Assembly: GCF_900078395.1 (NCBI RefSeq)
Contig: NZ_FKLA01000009.1
Coordinates: 1,812,614-1,876,613 of the forward strand
Source: Anaerotruncus rubiinfantis
GTDB taxonomy: Bacteria; Bacillota; Clostridia; Oscillospirales; Ruminococcaceae
Length of the DNA stretch: 64,000 bases
Direction of reading: 5' to 3'
Each line of letters begins with the position of its first letter. The stretch's first letter is position 1. The notes below the pieces were generated by a model. That model was not told the origin of the DNA. It searched no databases and saw only the letters and a program-made list of their open reading frames with translations. The position numbers and the translations under genes are program-made. Below are positions 26,295-36,158 of the stretch, one piece after another.

Positions 26295-27137
26295 ATGAAG
26301 CAAAGAATCATCAGTTCCGCAATCGGGCTGGTTGTATTGTTTTTGGTTCTGGTACTGTTTGAAACAGCTGTGCTCAACGTTGCCATTATGCTGATTGCGC
26401 TGATCGCGGTTTATGAGCTGCTCGCGGCGACCGGATGCTGGAAAGCAAACCGGCTCTTTTCCGCGGTTGCTTTGGTGTTTTCCGCAGTTATCCCTTTTAT
26501 CTCAATGAGCTGGATTGCACGGAATCTGATCCTGATTTGTTATATCTTTGTGGTTGCGATCTTCTCGATTTTGCTGCGCAACCATATGTCATTCCGCATT
26601 GAACAGGTGGCGATGGGCTTCATGTTCTGCATCATGATCCCGTTTTCGCTGACGACCATTGTCTATCTGCGCGACCGCTGGGGCGCTGCCCTGAGTATTT
26701 TCTACGTGCTGCTCGCACTGGGCAGCGCATGGCTCTCGGACACGGGGGCCTATTTTGCGGGCCGCGCATTTGGAAAGCATAAGCTTGCGCCTTACATAAG
26801 CCCAAAAAAGACGGTGGAAGGCGCTATCGGAGGCGCGATGTTTGCGGAGGTCATGATCCAGCTGGTCATGTGGCTCTATTCGCTTGCGTCGGCTTATTTT
26901 GGACATCCGATCAGTATCCATTACGGCTGGCTTCTGGCGATTGTACCGTTTTTGTCGGCGGTCAGCATTTTGGGAGACCTTTCCGCGTCGGTCATCAAGC
27001 GCCAGTTCGGTGTGAAGGATTACGGTTCGATCATGCCCGGGCATGGCGGCGTCATGGACCGCTTCGACAGCGCGCTCATGGTGATCCCGCTGGTCTTTAT
27101 CATCAGCCAGCACCTGCCGCTGGCGCAACTCGTTTAA
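26295..27137 (+). CDS. cdsA: Phosphatidate cytidylyltransferase
   Basis: This integral membrane enzyme makes CDP-diacylglycerol from phosphatidate and CTP, the branch point of phospholipid synthesis. It has about eight hydrophobic segments. The signature SDTGAYFAGRAFGKHKLAPYISPKKTVEGAIGG sits in the middle, and KDYGSIMPGHGGVMDRFDS is near the C-terminus; both are diagnostic. It is 280 residues. The gap of 77 bases from uppS holds no obvious promoter. Confidence 0.95.
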   Translation: MKQRIISSAIGLVVLFLVLVLFETAVLNVAIMLIALIAVYELLAATGCWKANRLFSAVALVFSAVIPFISMSWIARNLILICYIFVVAIFSILLRNHMSFRIEQVAMGFMFCIMIPFSLTTIVYLRDRWGAALSIFYVLLALGSAWLSDTGAYFAGRAFGKHKLAPYISPKKTVEGAIGGAMFAEVMIQLVMWLYSLASAYFGHPISIHYGWLLAIVPFLSAVSILGDLSASVIKRQFGVKDYGSIMPGHGGVMDRFDSALMVIPLVFIISQHLPLAQLV

Positions 27138-27156
27138 TTGGGAAGTGAGCGGTATT

Positions 27157-28314
27157 TTGAAAAAGAGAATCGCACTGTTGGGTTCGACCGGTTCGATCGG
27201 AACCCAGACACTGACAAGCTGCAAAAGCTTGGGATATGGGGTCAACGTCCTGGCCGCAAACAGAAGCGTTGACCTGCTCGAACAGCAGGCGAGGGAATTT
27301 ACCCCTCGCTATGTTGTCGTTTCGGACAAAAATGCCTATACCGACTTGAAAACACGGCTGGCCGACACGGACATCCGGCTGCTAGCGGGCGTGGAAGGCA
27401 TGTGTGAAGCTGCACAGTTAACGGAAAACGATATTGTCTGCAATGCGGTCGTCGGTATGGTGGGCCTGCAGCCAACGCTGGCGGCGATCGGGGCGAAAAA
27501 GACGGTTGCGCTTGCCAACAAGGAAACGCTGGTCGCAGGCGGGAAGCTCGTAACTGAGACCGCTGCCGCAAACGGAGTGGAGATTCTGCCGGTCGACAGC
27601 GAGCACAGCGCTATCTTCCAGTCGCTGCAGGGCAACGACCGCAAAGCACTCAAGAAGATCATCCTGACCGCGTCGGGCGGGCCGTTTCGCGGTAAAACAG
27701 CGGCTGAGCTCGAAAATGTCACGGTGAAAGAGGCGCTCAAGCATCCGAACTGGGAAATGGGGGCAAAGATCACGATCGATTCCGCGACGCTGATGAACAA
27801 GGGGCTCGAGTTCATCGAGGCAATGTGGCTCTTTGATCTTATGCCGGAGCAGATCGAAGTGGTGATCCATCCACAGAGCGTGATCCATTCGGCGGTGGAG
27901 TACATAGACGGTTCAGTGATCGCACAGCTTGGCGTGCCGGATATGGTGATCCCGATCCAGTATGCGCTGACCTATCCGCAGCGGGAACCGACCGCGGTGC
28001 AGCGGCTGTCACTCACCGATTATGGCAAGCTTACCTTTGAAAAGCCGGATTTTGAAACCTTTGCCTGCCTGCGGCACTGTATTGAGGCGATCCGGCGCGG
28101 CGGGCTGTATCCCTGCGCGGTCAACGGTGCGAACGAGCAGGCTGTGGCGCTGTTCCTTGCGGAAAAGATCAAATTCCAGGAGATTGGGCGCTGTGTAGGG
28201 CATGTTCTGGGAAATTTTAAATGTAAAGTGGAAAAACATTACACATTGAAGGAAGTATTGGAGACCGATCGGCAGGCGCGGGAGATGGTTTTGGAATATT
28301 GCCGTGGGAGATAA
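27157..28314 (+). CDS. dxr: 1-deoxy-D-xylulose 5-phosphate reductoisomerase
   Basis: This is the second MEP-pathway enzyme, converting DXP to MEP with NADPH. IALLGSTGSIGTQTL is the nucleotide-binding start. ANKETLVAGGKLV, PVDSEHSAIFQSLQG (metal ligands) and KITIDSATLMNKGLEFIEA-like blocks follow. A TTG at 27157 is preferred because GGGAAGTGAGCGGTATT precedes it and gives the common KKRIALLGS start (385 residues); a GTG at 27145 would add four residues. It lies between cdsA and rseP as in other Firmicutes. Confidence 0.95.
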   Translation: MKKRIALLGSTGSIGTQTLTSCKSLGYGVNVLAANRSVDLLEQQAREFTPRYVVVSDKNAYTDLKTRLADTDIRLLAGVEGMCEAAQLTENDIVCNAVVGMVGLQPTLAAIGAKKTVALANKETLVAGGKLVTETAAANGVEILPVDSEHSAIFQSLQGNDRKALKKIILTASGGPFRGKTAAELENVTVKEALKHPNWEMGAKITIDSATLMNKGLEFIEAMWLFDLMPEQIEVVIHPQSVIHSAVEYIDGSVIAQLGVPDMVIPIQYALTYPQREPTAVQRLSLTDYGKLTFEKPDFETFACLRHCIEAIRRGGLYPCAVNGANEQAVALFLAEKIKFQEIGRCVGHVLGNFKCKVEKHYTLKEVLETDRQAREMVLEYCRGR

Positions 28315-28375
28315 GAATACTATGATAGGAAGGCATTTCTCCCAATTTTAATCGATCGATCGTGAGGAAACGTTT

Positions 28376-29419
28376 ATGAGTGTTATTTTTCAGGTGATTG
28401 TGGCGGTCCTTGTGTTCGGACTGTTGATTTTTATCCATGAGCTCGGCCATTTCACGGTCGGCAAGCTCTCCGGGATGCGGGTCAACGAGTTCGCCATTGG
28501 CATGGGCCCGGCGCTTTTCTCCTGGCACAAGGGCGAAACGCAGTATTCGCTGCGCGCGCTGCCAGTTGGCGGCTATGTCTCGGTGGAGGGCGAGGACGAG
28601 GACAGCTCTGACCCGCGCGCCTTCTGCAATGTTATGCTCTGGAAACGGATTCTCTTCGTCTGCGCGGGCGCGATCATGAACCTGTTGCTTGGCTTTATCA
28701 TCCTTTCAATCCTGGTGGGCATGCGCACAACGCTGCCCACGACCACCATTTCGGAATTTCACCCTGACCCGGCGGACGGCGCGGCAGCAGTGAGCAACGA
28801 AAAATTGATGGTGGGCGATAAAATTCTCAAGATCAACGGCACCAGCGTATTCACCTCAAACGACATCACCTTTTCGATGATCAGCGACCGGGACGGGGTT
28901 GTGGACTTCACGGTCCTGCGCGACGGGCAGAAGCTGAAAATTCCCCAGGTGCAGTTCAAGATGGACACGGCCGAGGACGGGACGCGGCTCATCAATCTGG
29001 ATTTCTACGTCTATTCGGCGGAAAAGACCTTCCTGAACAGTGTGCAGTACACGGTGCTGTGGATGTTTTCAATCGTACGGCAGGTGTGGCTCTCCTTCCT
29101 CAATCTGATCACCGGCAACTTTACACTTGCGGAGCTTTCCGGGCCGGTCGGCGTTTCGACGGTGATCGGGCAGGCGAGTACGGCCGGGCTGAAAACGCTG
29201 CTCACACTTGTGGGGTTCATCACGGTCAACATTGGCGTTTTTAATCTTCTGCCGGTTCCGGCTCTTGACGGCGGCAGGCTCATCTTCCTGCTGATCGAGC
29301 TGGTGATCCGCCGGCCGGTCAATCCCAAGTATGAGGGATTTGTGCACGCGGCGGGATTCATCCTGCTGATGGGGCTGATGCTGGTTGTCACGCTCAATGA
29401 TATTGTAAAGCTGTTTTAA
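28376..29419 (+). CDS. rseP: RIP zinc metalloprotease RseP/RasP
   Basis: This intramembrane site-2 protease cleaves anti-sigma factors and remnant signal peptides. HELGH in FIHELGHFTVGK is near residue 20, and the second metal site is in NLLPVPALDGGR. One PDZ domain in the middle begins around SNEKLMVGDKILKINGTSVFTSNDI-like sequence. There are four membrane segments and 347 residues. It has its own strong ribosome site (GAGGAAACGTTT) and starts 61 bases after dxr. Confidence 0.95.
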   Translation: MSVIFQVIVAVLVFGLLIFIHELGHFTVGKLSGMRVNEFAIGMGPALFSWHKGETQYSLRALPVGGYVSVEGEDEDSSDPRAFCNVMLWKRILFVCAGAIMNLLLGFIILSILVGMRTTLPTTTISEFHPDPADGAAAVSNEKLMVGDKILKINGTSVFTSNDITFSMISDRDGVVDFTVLRDGQKLKIPQVQFKMDTAEDGTRLINLDFYVYSAEKTFLNSVQYTVLWMFSIVRQVWLSFLNLITGNFTLAELSGPVGVSTVIGQASTAGLKTLLTLVGFITVNIGVFNLLPVPALDGGRLIFLLIELVIRRPVNPKYEGFVHAAGFILLMGLMLVVTLNDIVKLF

Positions 29420-29438
29420 TGCGAAAAGGAGTCGTCTT

Positions 29439-30476
29439 ATGTCAAGGACAGTGAAAATCGGGAACCTTACGATCGGCGGAGGCAATCGCGTTGCCATCCA
29501 GTCGATGTTAAATACCCGCGCGGACGACATACCCGGCAGCGTCGCGCAGGCCAAGGCTTTGGAGGCCGCCGGATGCGAAATCCTGCGCATGGCGGTGCCG
29601 GAAATTTCCGCTGTGAAGCTGGTGGAGGCGGTGAAGGAAGCTGTTTCGATCCCGCTCGTGGCGGACATCCACTTCGACTACCGGATCGCGCTGGCATGTG
29701 TTTGCGCCGGGATCGACAAGATTCGGATCAACCCCGGCAACATTGGGGTTGACGAGCGGGTTCGGCAGGTGGCGGTAGCCTGCGCAAACGCGGGCATCCC
29801 GATCCGCATCGGGGTTAACTCCGGCTCGCTCGAAAAGCAGATCCTTGCGAAATACGGCGCGCCCACGCCGCAGGCGATGGTTGACAGTGCGATGTATCAC
29901 GCGCGCCTGCTGGAGAAGTTTGACTTTCATGACATTGTGATTTCGATCAAGTCGTCCGATGTGCGAACGATGATCTCGGCTTACCGGCTGGCGTCCCAGC
30001 AGCTTGACTATCCATTGCATCTCGGCGTGACCGAGGCAGGCACCAGGCATATGGGCCTTCTCAAATCGGCGGTCGGAATCGGATCGCTCCTATGCGACGG
30101 AATCGGGGATACCATCCGCGTTTCGCTCACCGCAGATCCTGTGGAGGAGATCCGCGCGGCAAAGGACATCCTAAAGGCGATCGGCTATCCGGATTGCGGC
30201 GTGCAGATCGTTTCCTGCCCGACCTGCGGACGTACAAAGATCGATCTGATCGCGTTGGCGGAAAAGGTGGAAAATGCGCTTGCTGGCTGTCGCAAGAACA
30301 TCAAGGTGGCGGTCATGGGCTGCGCGGTGAACGGTCCGGGGGAGGCCCGTGAAGCGGATATCGGCGTGGCCGGTGGGGACGGGGAGCTTTTGCTCTTCAA
30401 AAAGGGGAAGGTTGTTGGGAAGTATCCGGAGCAGCAGATCTTTGAGGTGCTGTTTGCGGAGATTGAAAAGCTTTAG
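29439..30476 (+). CDS. ispG: 4-hydroxy-3-methylbut-2-enyl-diphosphate synthase
   Basis: This [4Fe-4S] enzyme of the MEP pathway makes HMBPP. The N-terminal TIM barrel starts RTVKIGNLTIGGGNRVAIQSMLNT. The C-terminal cluster domain shows SCPTCGRTKIDL and VAVMGCAVNGPGEAREADIGVAGG, giving the three Cys and one Glu ligands. It is 345 residues. Location between rseP and polC is common in clostridia. Confidence 0.96.
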   Translation: MSRTVKIGNLTIGGGNRVAIQSMLNTRADDIPGSVAQAKALEAAGCEILRMAVPEISAVKLVEAVKEAVSIPLVADIHFDYRIALACVCAGIDKIRINPGNIGVDERVRQVAVACANAGIPIRIGVNSGSLEKQILAKYGAPTPQAMVDSAMYHARLLEKFDFHDIVISIKSSDVRTMISAYRLASQQLDYPLHLGVTEAGTRHMGLLKSAVGIGSLLCDGIGDTIRVSLTADPVEEIRAAKDILKAIGYPDCGVQIVSCPTCGRTKIDLIALAEKVENALAGCRKNIKVAVMGCAVNGPGEAREADIGVAGGDGELLLFKKGKVVGKYPEQQIFEVLFAEIEKL

Positions 30477-30487
30477 GAGTGAAATCA

Positions 30488-33400
30488 TTGGCGTCATTCA
30501 TTGAGATTTTTGGCGATTACATAGATACTCCGGTTGCGGATGAGGTCGCCCGAGGGGAGATCCTCTCAATGCAGGTTGACCGGGACAGCCGGGAAATGCG
30601 CCTTGCTCTGCAAATGGACGGGCTTGCCGCGCATGCGGCGCTCACCAAGCTGGGGCGGGCGCTTTGTGCCGCGCTGGGATTGCAGGAGGTAAAACTTCAG
30701 CCGCGTTACGCGCCGGAAAGCTTTTCGAGCGAATGCCTTTCGGAGCTGGTCGCCTGCATTGGCGCGCGCGGCGTACCGGTCAACGGCTTTTTTAATGGTG
30801 CAAAGGCGGATCTGCTTGGCGACACGCTGCGCATCTATCTGAGCCACGGCGGGCAGGATTTTCTCGAGCAGATCCATTGCGCAAACCACCTTTCGGCCCT
30901 GATCAGGGAGGAATACGGCAGGGAGGTTTCGGTTGTGTTCGACGGGGTGCTTGAGATCGCGCCGGACAGCGAAATCTATCAGGAAACGATGGAAAAGGCA
31001 CGACCGGAGCCGATTGCCTATACGCCGCCCGCGCAAAGGCCGCAGGAGAAAAAACTCGACAACGGCGTTGTGATCCCCGCGCCGACCCGGCATTCGTTCG
31101 ATGCGCAGGGGCTGCCCTTTGAACCGAACTCGATGGTGACCCTTTATGGCAACCCGCCGAAGGGCCGCCCGGTCGAGATGGCGCAGGTCAACATCGAAAG
31201 TGGGAATGTGACCGTCTGGGGGGACGTATTCAAGCTCGACCGCCGCACCAGCCGCGACGAAAAGACCCTGATCCTGACGATCTATTTTACCGACTACACC
31301 AATTCTTACTGCGCCAAGGTGATCGGGCGCTTCGATAAGAAGGTGAAGGGGCTCGAAGAACTGCGGGAAGGCGACACGATCGTTTTGCATGGGCTGGTGG
31401 AGTACGACCGGTTCGATCATGAGAATGTCCTGCGCCCGGACAGTATCGCGAAGGTGAAAAAGGTCCTGCGCCGCGATCTTGCGGAGGAAAAACGGGTCGA
31501 ACTACATATGCATTCCAACATGTCCGCGATGGACGGCATGACTCCGGCGGACAAGCTGGTGCAGCGGGCCTATTCCTTCGGGCACAAAGCGGTTGCCATC
31601 ACTGACCACGGCGTTGTGCAGGCATTTCCGGACTGCATGAACGCCTGCGCGAAGATCCGCGCGAAGGGCGGGGACTTTAAAATCATTTACGGCGTGGAAG
31701 CCTACTTTGTGGACGACATCATCCATGCTGTCAGCGGGCATGCGAAGGGGAACCTCGATGACGAAATGATCGTCTTTGACCTTGAGACAACCGGTCTTTC
31801 CGCCGCAACCGAGCGGATTACCGAAATCGGCGCGGTCAAAATCCGCGCAGGTGAAGTGGTTGAACGGTTCGACACTTTCGTGAATCCGGAACGCACGATT
31901 CCGCCGCAGATCACGCAATTGACCGGCATCACCGACGAAGATGTGCGCGGCGCGCCGCTCGAAGCGGAAGCGCTCGAGCAGTTTTACGCCTTCATCGGCA
32001 ACCCGAAGGCGGTGCTCATCGCGCATAACGCGCCATTTGATATGGGATTTTTGCGGCAGGCGGCGCGGCGCAGCAAGTTGCCGTGCGAATATTCCGCGAT
32101 CGATACGGTGATCCTGTCGCGTTCGCTTTTCCCGGAGCTCAAAAAGCATAAACTCGATATTGTAGCCAAACATCTGGGCCTTGGTGAATTTAACCACCAC
32201 CGCGCTTGTGACGACGCGGAGATGCTCGCGCGGATCTTCCTCAAGATGTGTGAAATTCTTAAAACGGAAAAGGCCTGCAATACGATTGAAAAGATCAATA
32301 CCTCGCTCGCGTCGGTCGATGTGAAGAAATCCTCGACCTTCCACCAGATCATCCTGGTCAAGAACCTCACCGGTCTTAAAAACCTCTACCGGCTGGTTTC
32401 CATCTCCCATCTCGACTACTATGCGAAGCGCCCGCGTATCCCAAAAAGCAAATTGATCGAGCATCGGGAAGGACTGCTGATTGGCAGCGCCTGTGAAGCT
32501 GGACAGCTTTACCGTGCGATCATTGAGGGCAAAAGTTGGGGGGATCTCTGCGACATCGCAAAATTTTACGATTACCTGGAGATCCAGCCGCTCGGCAACA
32601 ATGAGTTCATGGTGCGCAACAATACGGTTCCCAGCATCGATACGGTCAAGGAGTACAATGAAACGATCGTCAAGCTTGGCGAAAAGCTGAAAATACCGGT
32701 TGTGGCGACCTGCGACGTGCACTTTATGGACGCGGGCGACGCGAAATTCCGCGCCATCCTGATGGCGGGCATGGGCTTTTCGGACGCCGATCTCCAAGCT
32801 CCGCTCTATCTGCGCACGACCGATGAAATGCTCAAAGAGTTTGACTATCTCGGCGCCCAGAAAGCGCATGAGGTGGTCATCGAAAATCCCAATCGGATTG
32901 CCGATCTCATCGAAGCGGATATCCGCCCGATCCCGGACGGCACCTTCACGCCAACCATCGACGGCGCGGAGGAACAGCTTCAACAGATCACCTGGGACCG
33001 TGCCCGCTCGATGTACGAGCATAACGGCGTGATTCCGGAACTGGTCAGCAAGCGGCTCGACCGGGAGCTTGGCTCGATCATCAAACACGGTTTCGCCGTT
33101 CTTTACATGATCGCGCAGAAGCTGGTTGCCAAAAGTGAAGCTGGCGGCTACAAGGTCGGTTCGCGTGGATCGGTGGGTTCTTCCTTTGTCGCCACGATGG
33201 CGGGTATCTCTGAAGTCAATCCCCTGCCGCCGCACTATTACTGCCCCAACTGCGGCTGGAGTGAATTTTTTACGAAAGGCGAAATTGGCTCCGGATTTGA
33301 CCTGCAAAGCAAAGATTGTCCGGAATGCGGGACCCATTGCAAACAGGACGGCCATGACATCCCGTTCGAGACATTTCTTGGTTTTGACGGAGACAAGGCG

Positions 33401-34831
33401 CCCGATATCGACCTCAACTTCTCGGGCGAATACCAGTCGAACATCCACCGTTACACCGAGGAGCTGTTTGGCCCGACCCATGTTTTTAAGGCTGGAACCA
33501 TCTCGACCGTGGCGGATAAGACCGCGTATGGCTATGTCAAAAAGTACGCGCAGGAGCGCGGGCTTGTGATGACCCGGGCGGAGGAGGAGCGTCTGACCAT
33601 CGGCTGCACCGGCGTCAAGCGCACGACCGGGCAGCATCCGGGCGGCATGGTCGTCGTGCCGAGCAGCCATGAGGTATTTGACTTTACGGCGGTACAGCGT
33701 CCGGCGGACGACGCGACCTCCGAAATTACCACCACCCATTTCGACTTCCATTCGCTGCATGACACGATCCTCAAGCTCGACGAACTCGGGCACGATGTTC
33801 CGACCATGTATAAATATCTGGAGGACATGACCGGGCTGGATGTCAACGACATCCCGATGAACGACCCGGCGGTCATGAGCCTGTTTTTGTCCCCGGACGC
33901 GCTCGGCGTTACAGCCGAGGACATTGACTGCAACACCGGCACGCTCGGCATCCCGGAATTCGGTACCAATTTTGTGCGCGGGATGCTCATCGAGGCACAG
34001 CCAAAGAATTTTTCCGACCTGCTTCAGATCTCCGGCCTCAGCCACGGTACCGACGTCTGGCTCGGCAACGCACAGGAGCTCATCAAGAACAGAACCTGTA
34101 CAATTTCTGAGGTTATCGGAACACGTGACAGCATCATGACCTACCTGCTCCATAAAGGCCTCGAGCCAAAGATGGCGTTTAAGATCATGGAAATCACCCG
34201 AAAGGGCAAAGCGCCGAAACTGCTGACTGAGGAGCACATCACCGCTATGAAGGAGCACGGAGTGCCGCAGTGGTACATCGACAGCTGTCTCAAAATCAAA
34301 TACATGTTCCCAAAGGCACACGCGGCAGCTTACGATATCGCCTCAATCCGGCTTTGCTGGTTCAAGGTGCATAAGCCGCTCGAATTTTACGCGGTTATCT
34401 TCACAGTGCGCGGCGGAGACTTCGACGCGGAAGCGGCGGTCGGCGGCAAGGCGATGACCAAGCAGAAGATGCAGAACCTCCTGGCGCTCGGCAACGACCG
34501 CACCGCAAAGGATGAAGGCGTTTTAACCATGCTGCAGATCATCCACGAATGCCAGGCGCGCGGGATCAGCTTTTTGCCGGTCGACCTCTATAAATCCCAC
34601 TACAATGTTTACGCGGTGGAGGATGGAAAAATCCGGCTGCCCTTTATGGCGCTGAAAGGGGTTGGAGAGGCGGCCGCCAAAAGCCTGTGGGAAACGGCCA
34701 AAAAGGAGGATTTCATTTCCGCGGACGATATTGCGAACCGTGCGGGAGTTTCCTCCGCAGTCATCGAGATGCTGCGCGGTGCGGGCGCACTGGGGGATCT
34801 GCCCGACACTTCGCAGGTTTCTTTCTTCTGA
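30488..34831 (+). CDS. polC: DNA polymerase III subunit alpha, PolC type
   Basis: This is the leading-strand replicative polymerase of low-GC Firmicutes. Order of domains: N-terminal region, OB fold (about residues 215-325), PHP domain beginning with VELHMHSNMSAMDGMTP near 338, and a 3'-5' exonuclease inserted in PHP (FDLETTGLS near 429). The zinc-binding YYCPNC...CPECGTHC comes next, then the polymerase core with GSRGSVGSSFVATMAG and the catalytic PDIDLNF near 971. Total length is about 1447 residues, normal. A TTG at 30488 behind TAGGAGTGAAATCA is preferred over GTG 30479. A 939-residue antisense open frame here is a shadow. Confidence 0.97.
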   Translation: MASFIEIFGDYIDTPVADEVARGEILSMQVDRDSREMRLALQMDGLAAHAALTKLGRALCAALGLQEVKLQPRYAPESFSSECLSELVACIGARGVPVNGFFNGAKADLLGDTLRIYLSHGGQDFLEQIHCANHLSALIREEYGREVSVVFDGVLEIAPDSEIYQETMEKARPEPIAYTPPAQRPQEKKLDNGVVIPAPTRHSFDAQGLPFEPNSMVTLYGNPPKGRPVEMAQVNIESGNVTVWGDVFKLDRRTSRDEKTLILTIYFTDYTNSYCAKVIGRFDKKVKGLEELREGDTIVLHGLVEYDRFDHENVLRPDSIAKVKKVLRRDLAEEKRVELHMHSNMSAMDGMTPADKLVQRAYSFGHKAVAITDHGVVQAFPDCMNACAKIRAKGGDFKIIYGVEAYFVDDIIHAVSGHAKGNLDDEMIVFDLETTGLSAATERITEIGAVKIRAGEVVERFDTFVNPERTIPPQITQLTGITDEDVRGAPLEAEALEQFYAFIGNPKAVLIAHNAPFDMGFLRQAARRSKLPCEYSAIDTVILSRSLFPELKKHKLDIVAKHLGLGEFNHHRACDDAEMLARIFLKMCEILKTEKACNTIEKINTSLASVDVKKSSTFHQIILVKNLTGLKNLYRLVSISHLDYYAKRPRIPKSKLIEHREGLLIGSACEAGQLYRAIIEGKSWGDLCDIAKFYDYLEIQPLGNNEFMVRNNTVPSIDTVKEYNETIVKLGEKLKIPVVATCDVHFMDAGDAKFRAILMAGMGFSDADLQAPLYLRTTDEMLKEFDYLGAQKAHEVVIENPNRIADLIEADIRPIPDGTFTPTIDGAEEQLQQITWDRARSMYEHNGVIPELVSKRLDRELGSIIKHGFAVLYMIAQKLVAKSEAGGYKVGSRGSVGSSFVATMAGISEVNPLPPHYYCPNCGWSEFFTKGEIGSGFDLQSKDCPECGTHCKQDGHDIPFETFLGFDGDKAPDIDLNFSGEYQSNIHRYTEELFGPTHVFKAGTISTVADKTAYGYVKKYAQERGLVMTRAEEERLTIGCTGVKRTTGQHPGGMVVVPSSHEVFDFTAVQRPADDATSEITTTHFDFHSLHDTILKLDELGHDVPTMYKYLEDMTGLDVNDIPMNDPAVMSLFLSPDALGVTAEDIDCNTGTLGIPEFGTNFVRGMLIEAQPKNFSDLLQISGLSHGTDVWLGNAQELIKNRTCTISEVIGTRDSIMTYLLHKGLEPKMAFKIMEITRKGKAPKLLTEEHITAMKEHGVPQWYIDSCLKIKYMFPKAHAAAYDIASIRLCWFKVHKPLEFYAVIFTVRGGDFDAEAAVGGKAMTKQKMQNLLALGNDRTAKDEGVLTMLQIIHECQARGISFLPVDLYKSHYNVYAVEDGKIRLPFMALKGVGEAAAKSLWETAKKEDFISADDIANRAGVSSAVIEMLRGAGALGDLPDTSQVSFF

Positions 34832-34883
34832 ATCCTGTCCCAGCATTTTTATGAATTTTCCGCAGGTTTCTTTGGTTATTCTG

Positions 34884-34912
34884 TTGACAAGAAAAGTTTA
34901 TCATGTTATCAT
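34884..34912 (+). promoter_or_regulatory. Promoter of the histidine operon
   Basis: TTGACA at 34884-34889, a 17-bp spacer and TATCAT at 34907-34912 form a near-consensus sigma-A promoter. Transcription would start near 34919, leaving only about 30 nt of leader. There is no room for a T-box or attenuator. Confidence 0.85.
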
Positions 34913-34926
34913 ATTAGCATGATAAA
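34897..34926. promoter_or_regulatory. Operator-like inverted repeat over the his promoter
   Basis: A perfect 9-bp inverted repeat, TTTATCATG (34897-34905) and CATGATAAA (34918-34926), with 12 bases between, flanks and covers the -10. This placement is ideal for a repressor. TrpR-family HisR/YerC regulators control histidine genes in some Firmicutes; linking them to this site is inference. Confidence 0.65.
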
Positions 34927-34949
34927 GCGAAACGGCAACGGAGGCAAAT

Positions 34950-36143
34950 ATGAAGCAGTATAACAAAATCACACCGGATGGTACCCGCGACCTGCTCTTT
35001 GACGAATGTGTTCTGCGTGAAGCGGTGACCAGCCGGCTGACAGCAATGTTCCGCTCCCGCGGATACCGGCAGGTGATCACCCCGGCAATCGAGTTCTACG
35101 ACGTTTTCACTTCGTCCGCGGCGCATTTTCCGCAGGAAAATATGTATAAGCTTTCCGATATCCACGGCCGGCTGATGGTTCTGCGCCCTGACTGCACCAT
35201 CCCGATCGCGCGGCTGGTCGCGACCCGGCTGCAGAATGTCCCGATGCCGCTGCGGCTTTACTACAGCCAGAATGTCTACCGCGTTGAGCACGATCTGCGC
35301 GGAAAACGCAACGAGATCTTTCAGACCGGCGTCGAACTCATCGGCGCGAGCAGCCTGCGCAGCGATCTCGAAATTGTCGAGCTCGCCGCCGCCGGCCTTT
35401 CGGAGATCAGCGGGGAAGGCTATCGGATCGAGCTTTGCCACATCGGCTATTTCAAATCGCTCATCGACAGCCTGGACGCCTCCTTTGAGACGAAGGAGGA
35501 GATCCGTCAGTGCGTCGAGCAGAAGAACTACGCGGCGCTTGGAGAGCTGCTCGAGCAGTTTGACGGTAGCCGCGCGGCTGTGGCGCTCAAATACCTGCCG
35601 CGGCTCTTTGGCGGGGAGGAGGTCTTTGAAAAGGCCTATGAACTCTTCTCGGAGAACGGCGCGAACGAAAGCCTCGATTACCTCCGTACAATTTACGAGA
35701 ATCTGCGTGAGCTCGGCCTTGCCGACCGGGTTATCATCGACCTTGGACTGGTAAACCAGGCCGAATATTACACCGGGATCATCTTCCGCGGCTACTTTGA
35801 CGGAATTGGGGAACCGGTACTCTCGGGCGGCCGGTACGACAACCTGCTCGCCGAGTTTGGCGCGCCGCTTTCAGCAACCGGCTTCGCATTCAATGTCGAT
35901 CCGGCCACTACGGTCATCGGAATGGTACCGCAGCAGCGCACTGATATTTTGGTTTTTTCGGACGATGGTCATCTTCCGCAGGCGATCAATTATATGAAAT
36001 CGCTTATCCAAAACGGCCTTACGGTCGAACACTGTGTTTTCGACGAGTTCGACGCGGCGGTAGATTACGCGCGAAAGCGCGGCATCCGGCATCTGCATGT
36101 GGTGGACGACGAGATTGAAGCGCTCGACGTCGAAAAACTGTAA
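34950..36143 (+). CDS. hisZ: ATP phosphoribosyltransferase regulatory subunit HisZ
   Basis: This is a histidyl-tRNA-synthetase-like protein without charging activity that forms the hetero-octamer with short HisG and gives histidine feedback. The class II core is visible: ITPDGTRDLLFDECVLREAV, then IEFYDVFTSS, MVLRPDCTIPIARLVATR, and a degenerate C-terminal part (VLSGGRYDNLLAEFGAP). It is 397 residues, with no full anticodon-binding domain. It is the first gene of the operon, directly followed by short-form hisG, which settles HisZ over HisS. ACGGAGGCAAAT precedes the ATG. Confidence 0.93.
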   Translation: MKQYNKITPDGTRDLLFDECVLREAVTSRLTAMFRSRGYRQVITPAIEFYDVFTSSAAHFPQENMYKLSDIHGRLMVLRPDCTIPIARLVATRLQNVPMPLRLYYSQNVYRVEHDLRGKRNEIFQTGVELIGASSLRSDLEIVELAAAGLSEISGEGYRIELCHIGYFKSLIDSLDASFETKEEIRQCVEQKNYAALGELLEQFDGSRAAVALKYLPRLFGGEEVFEKAYELFSENGANESLDYLRTIYENLRELGLADRVIIDLGLVNQAEYYTGIIFRGYFDGIGEPVLSGGRYDNLLAEFGAPLSATGFAFNVDPATTVIGMVPQQRTDILVFSDDGHLPQAINYMKSLIQNGLTVEHCVFDEFDAAVDYARKRGIRHLHVVDDEIEALDVEKL

Positions 36144-36158
36144 AGGGAGGGCATACAT

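Noticed and set aside
31502..34321. 939-codon open frame on the minus strand
   Set aside because: It is antisense to polC, whose domains are all recognisable. GC-rich codon bias leaves the opposite frame open. Its product has no recognisable domain.
34913..34949. Possible histidine T-box before hisZ
   Set aside because: The leader is about 30 nt; no T-box motif or terminator is present.
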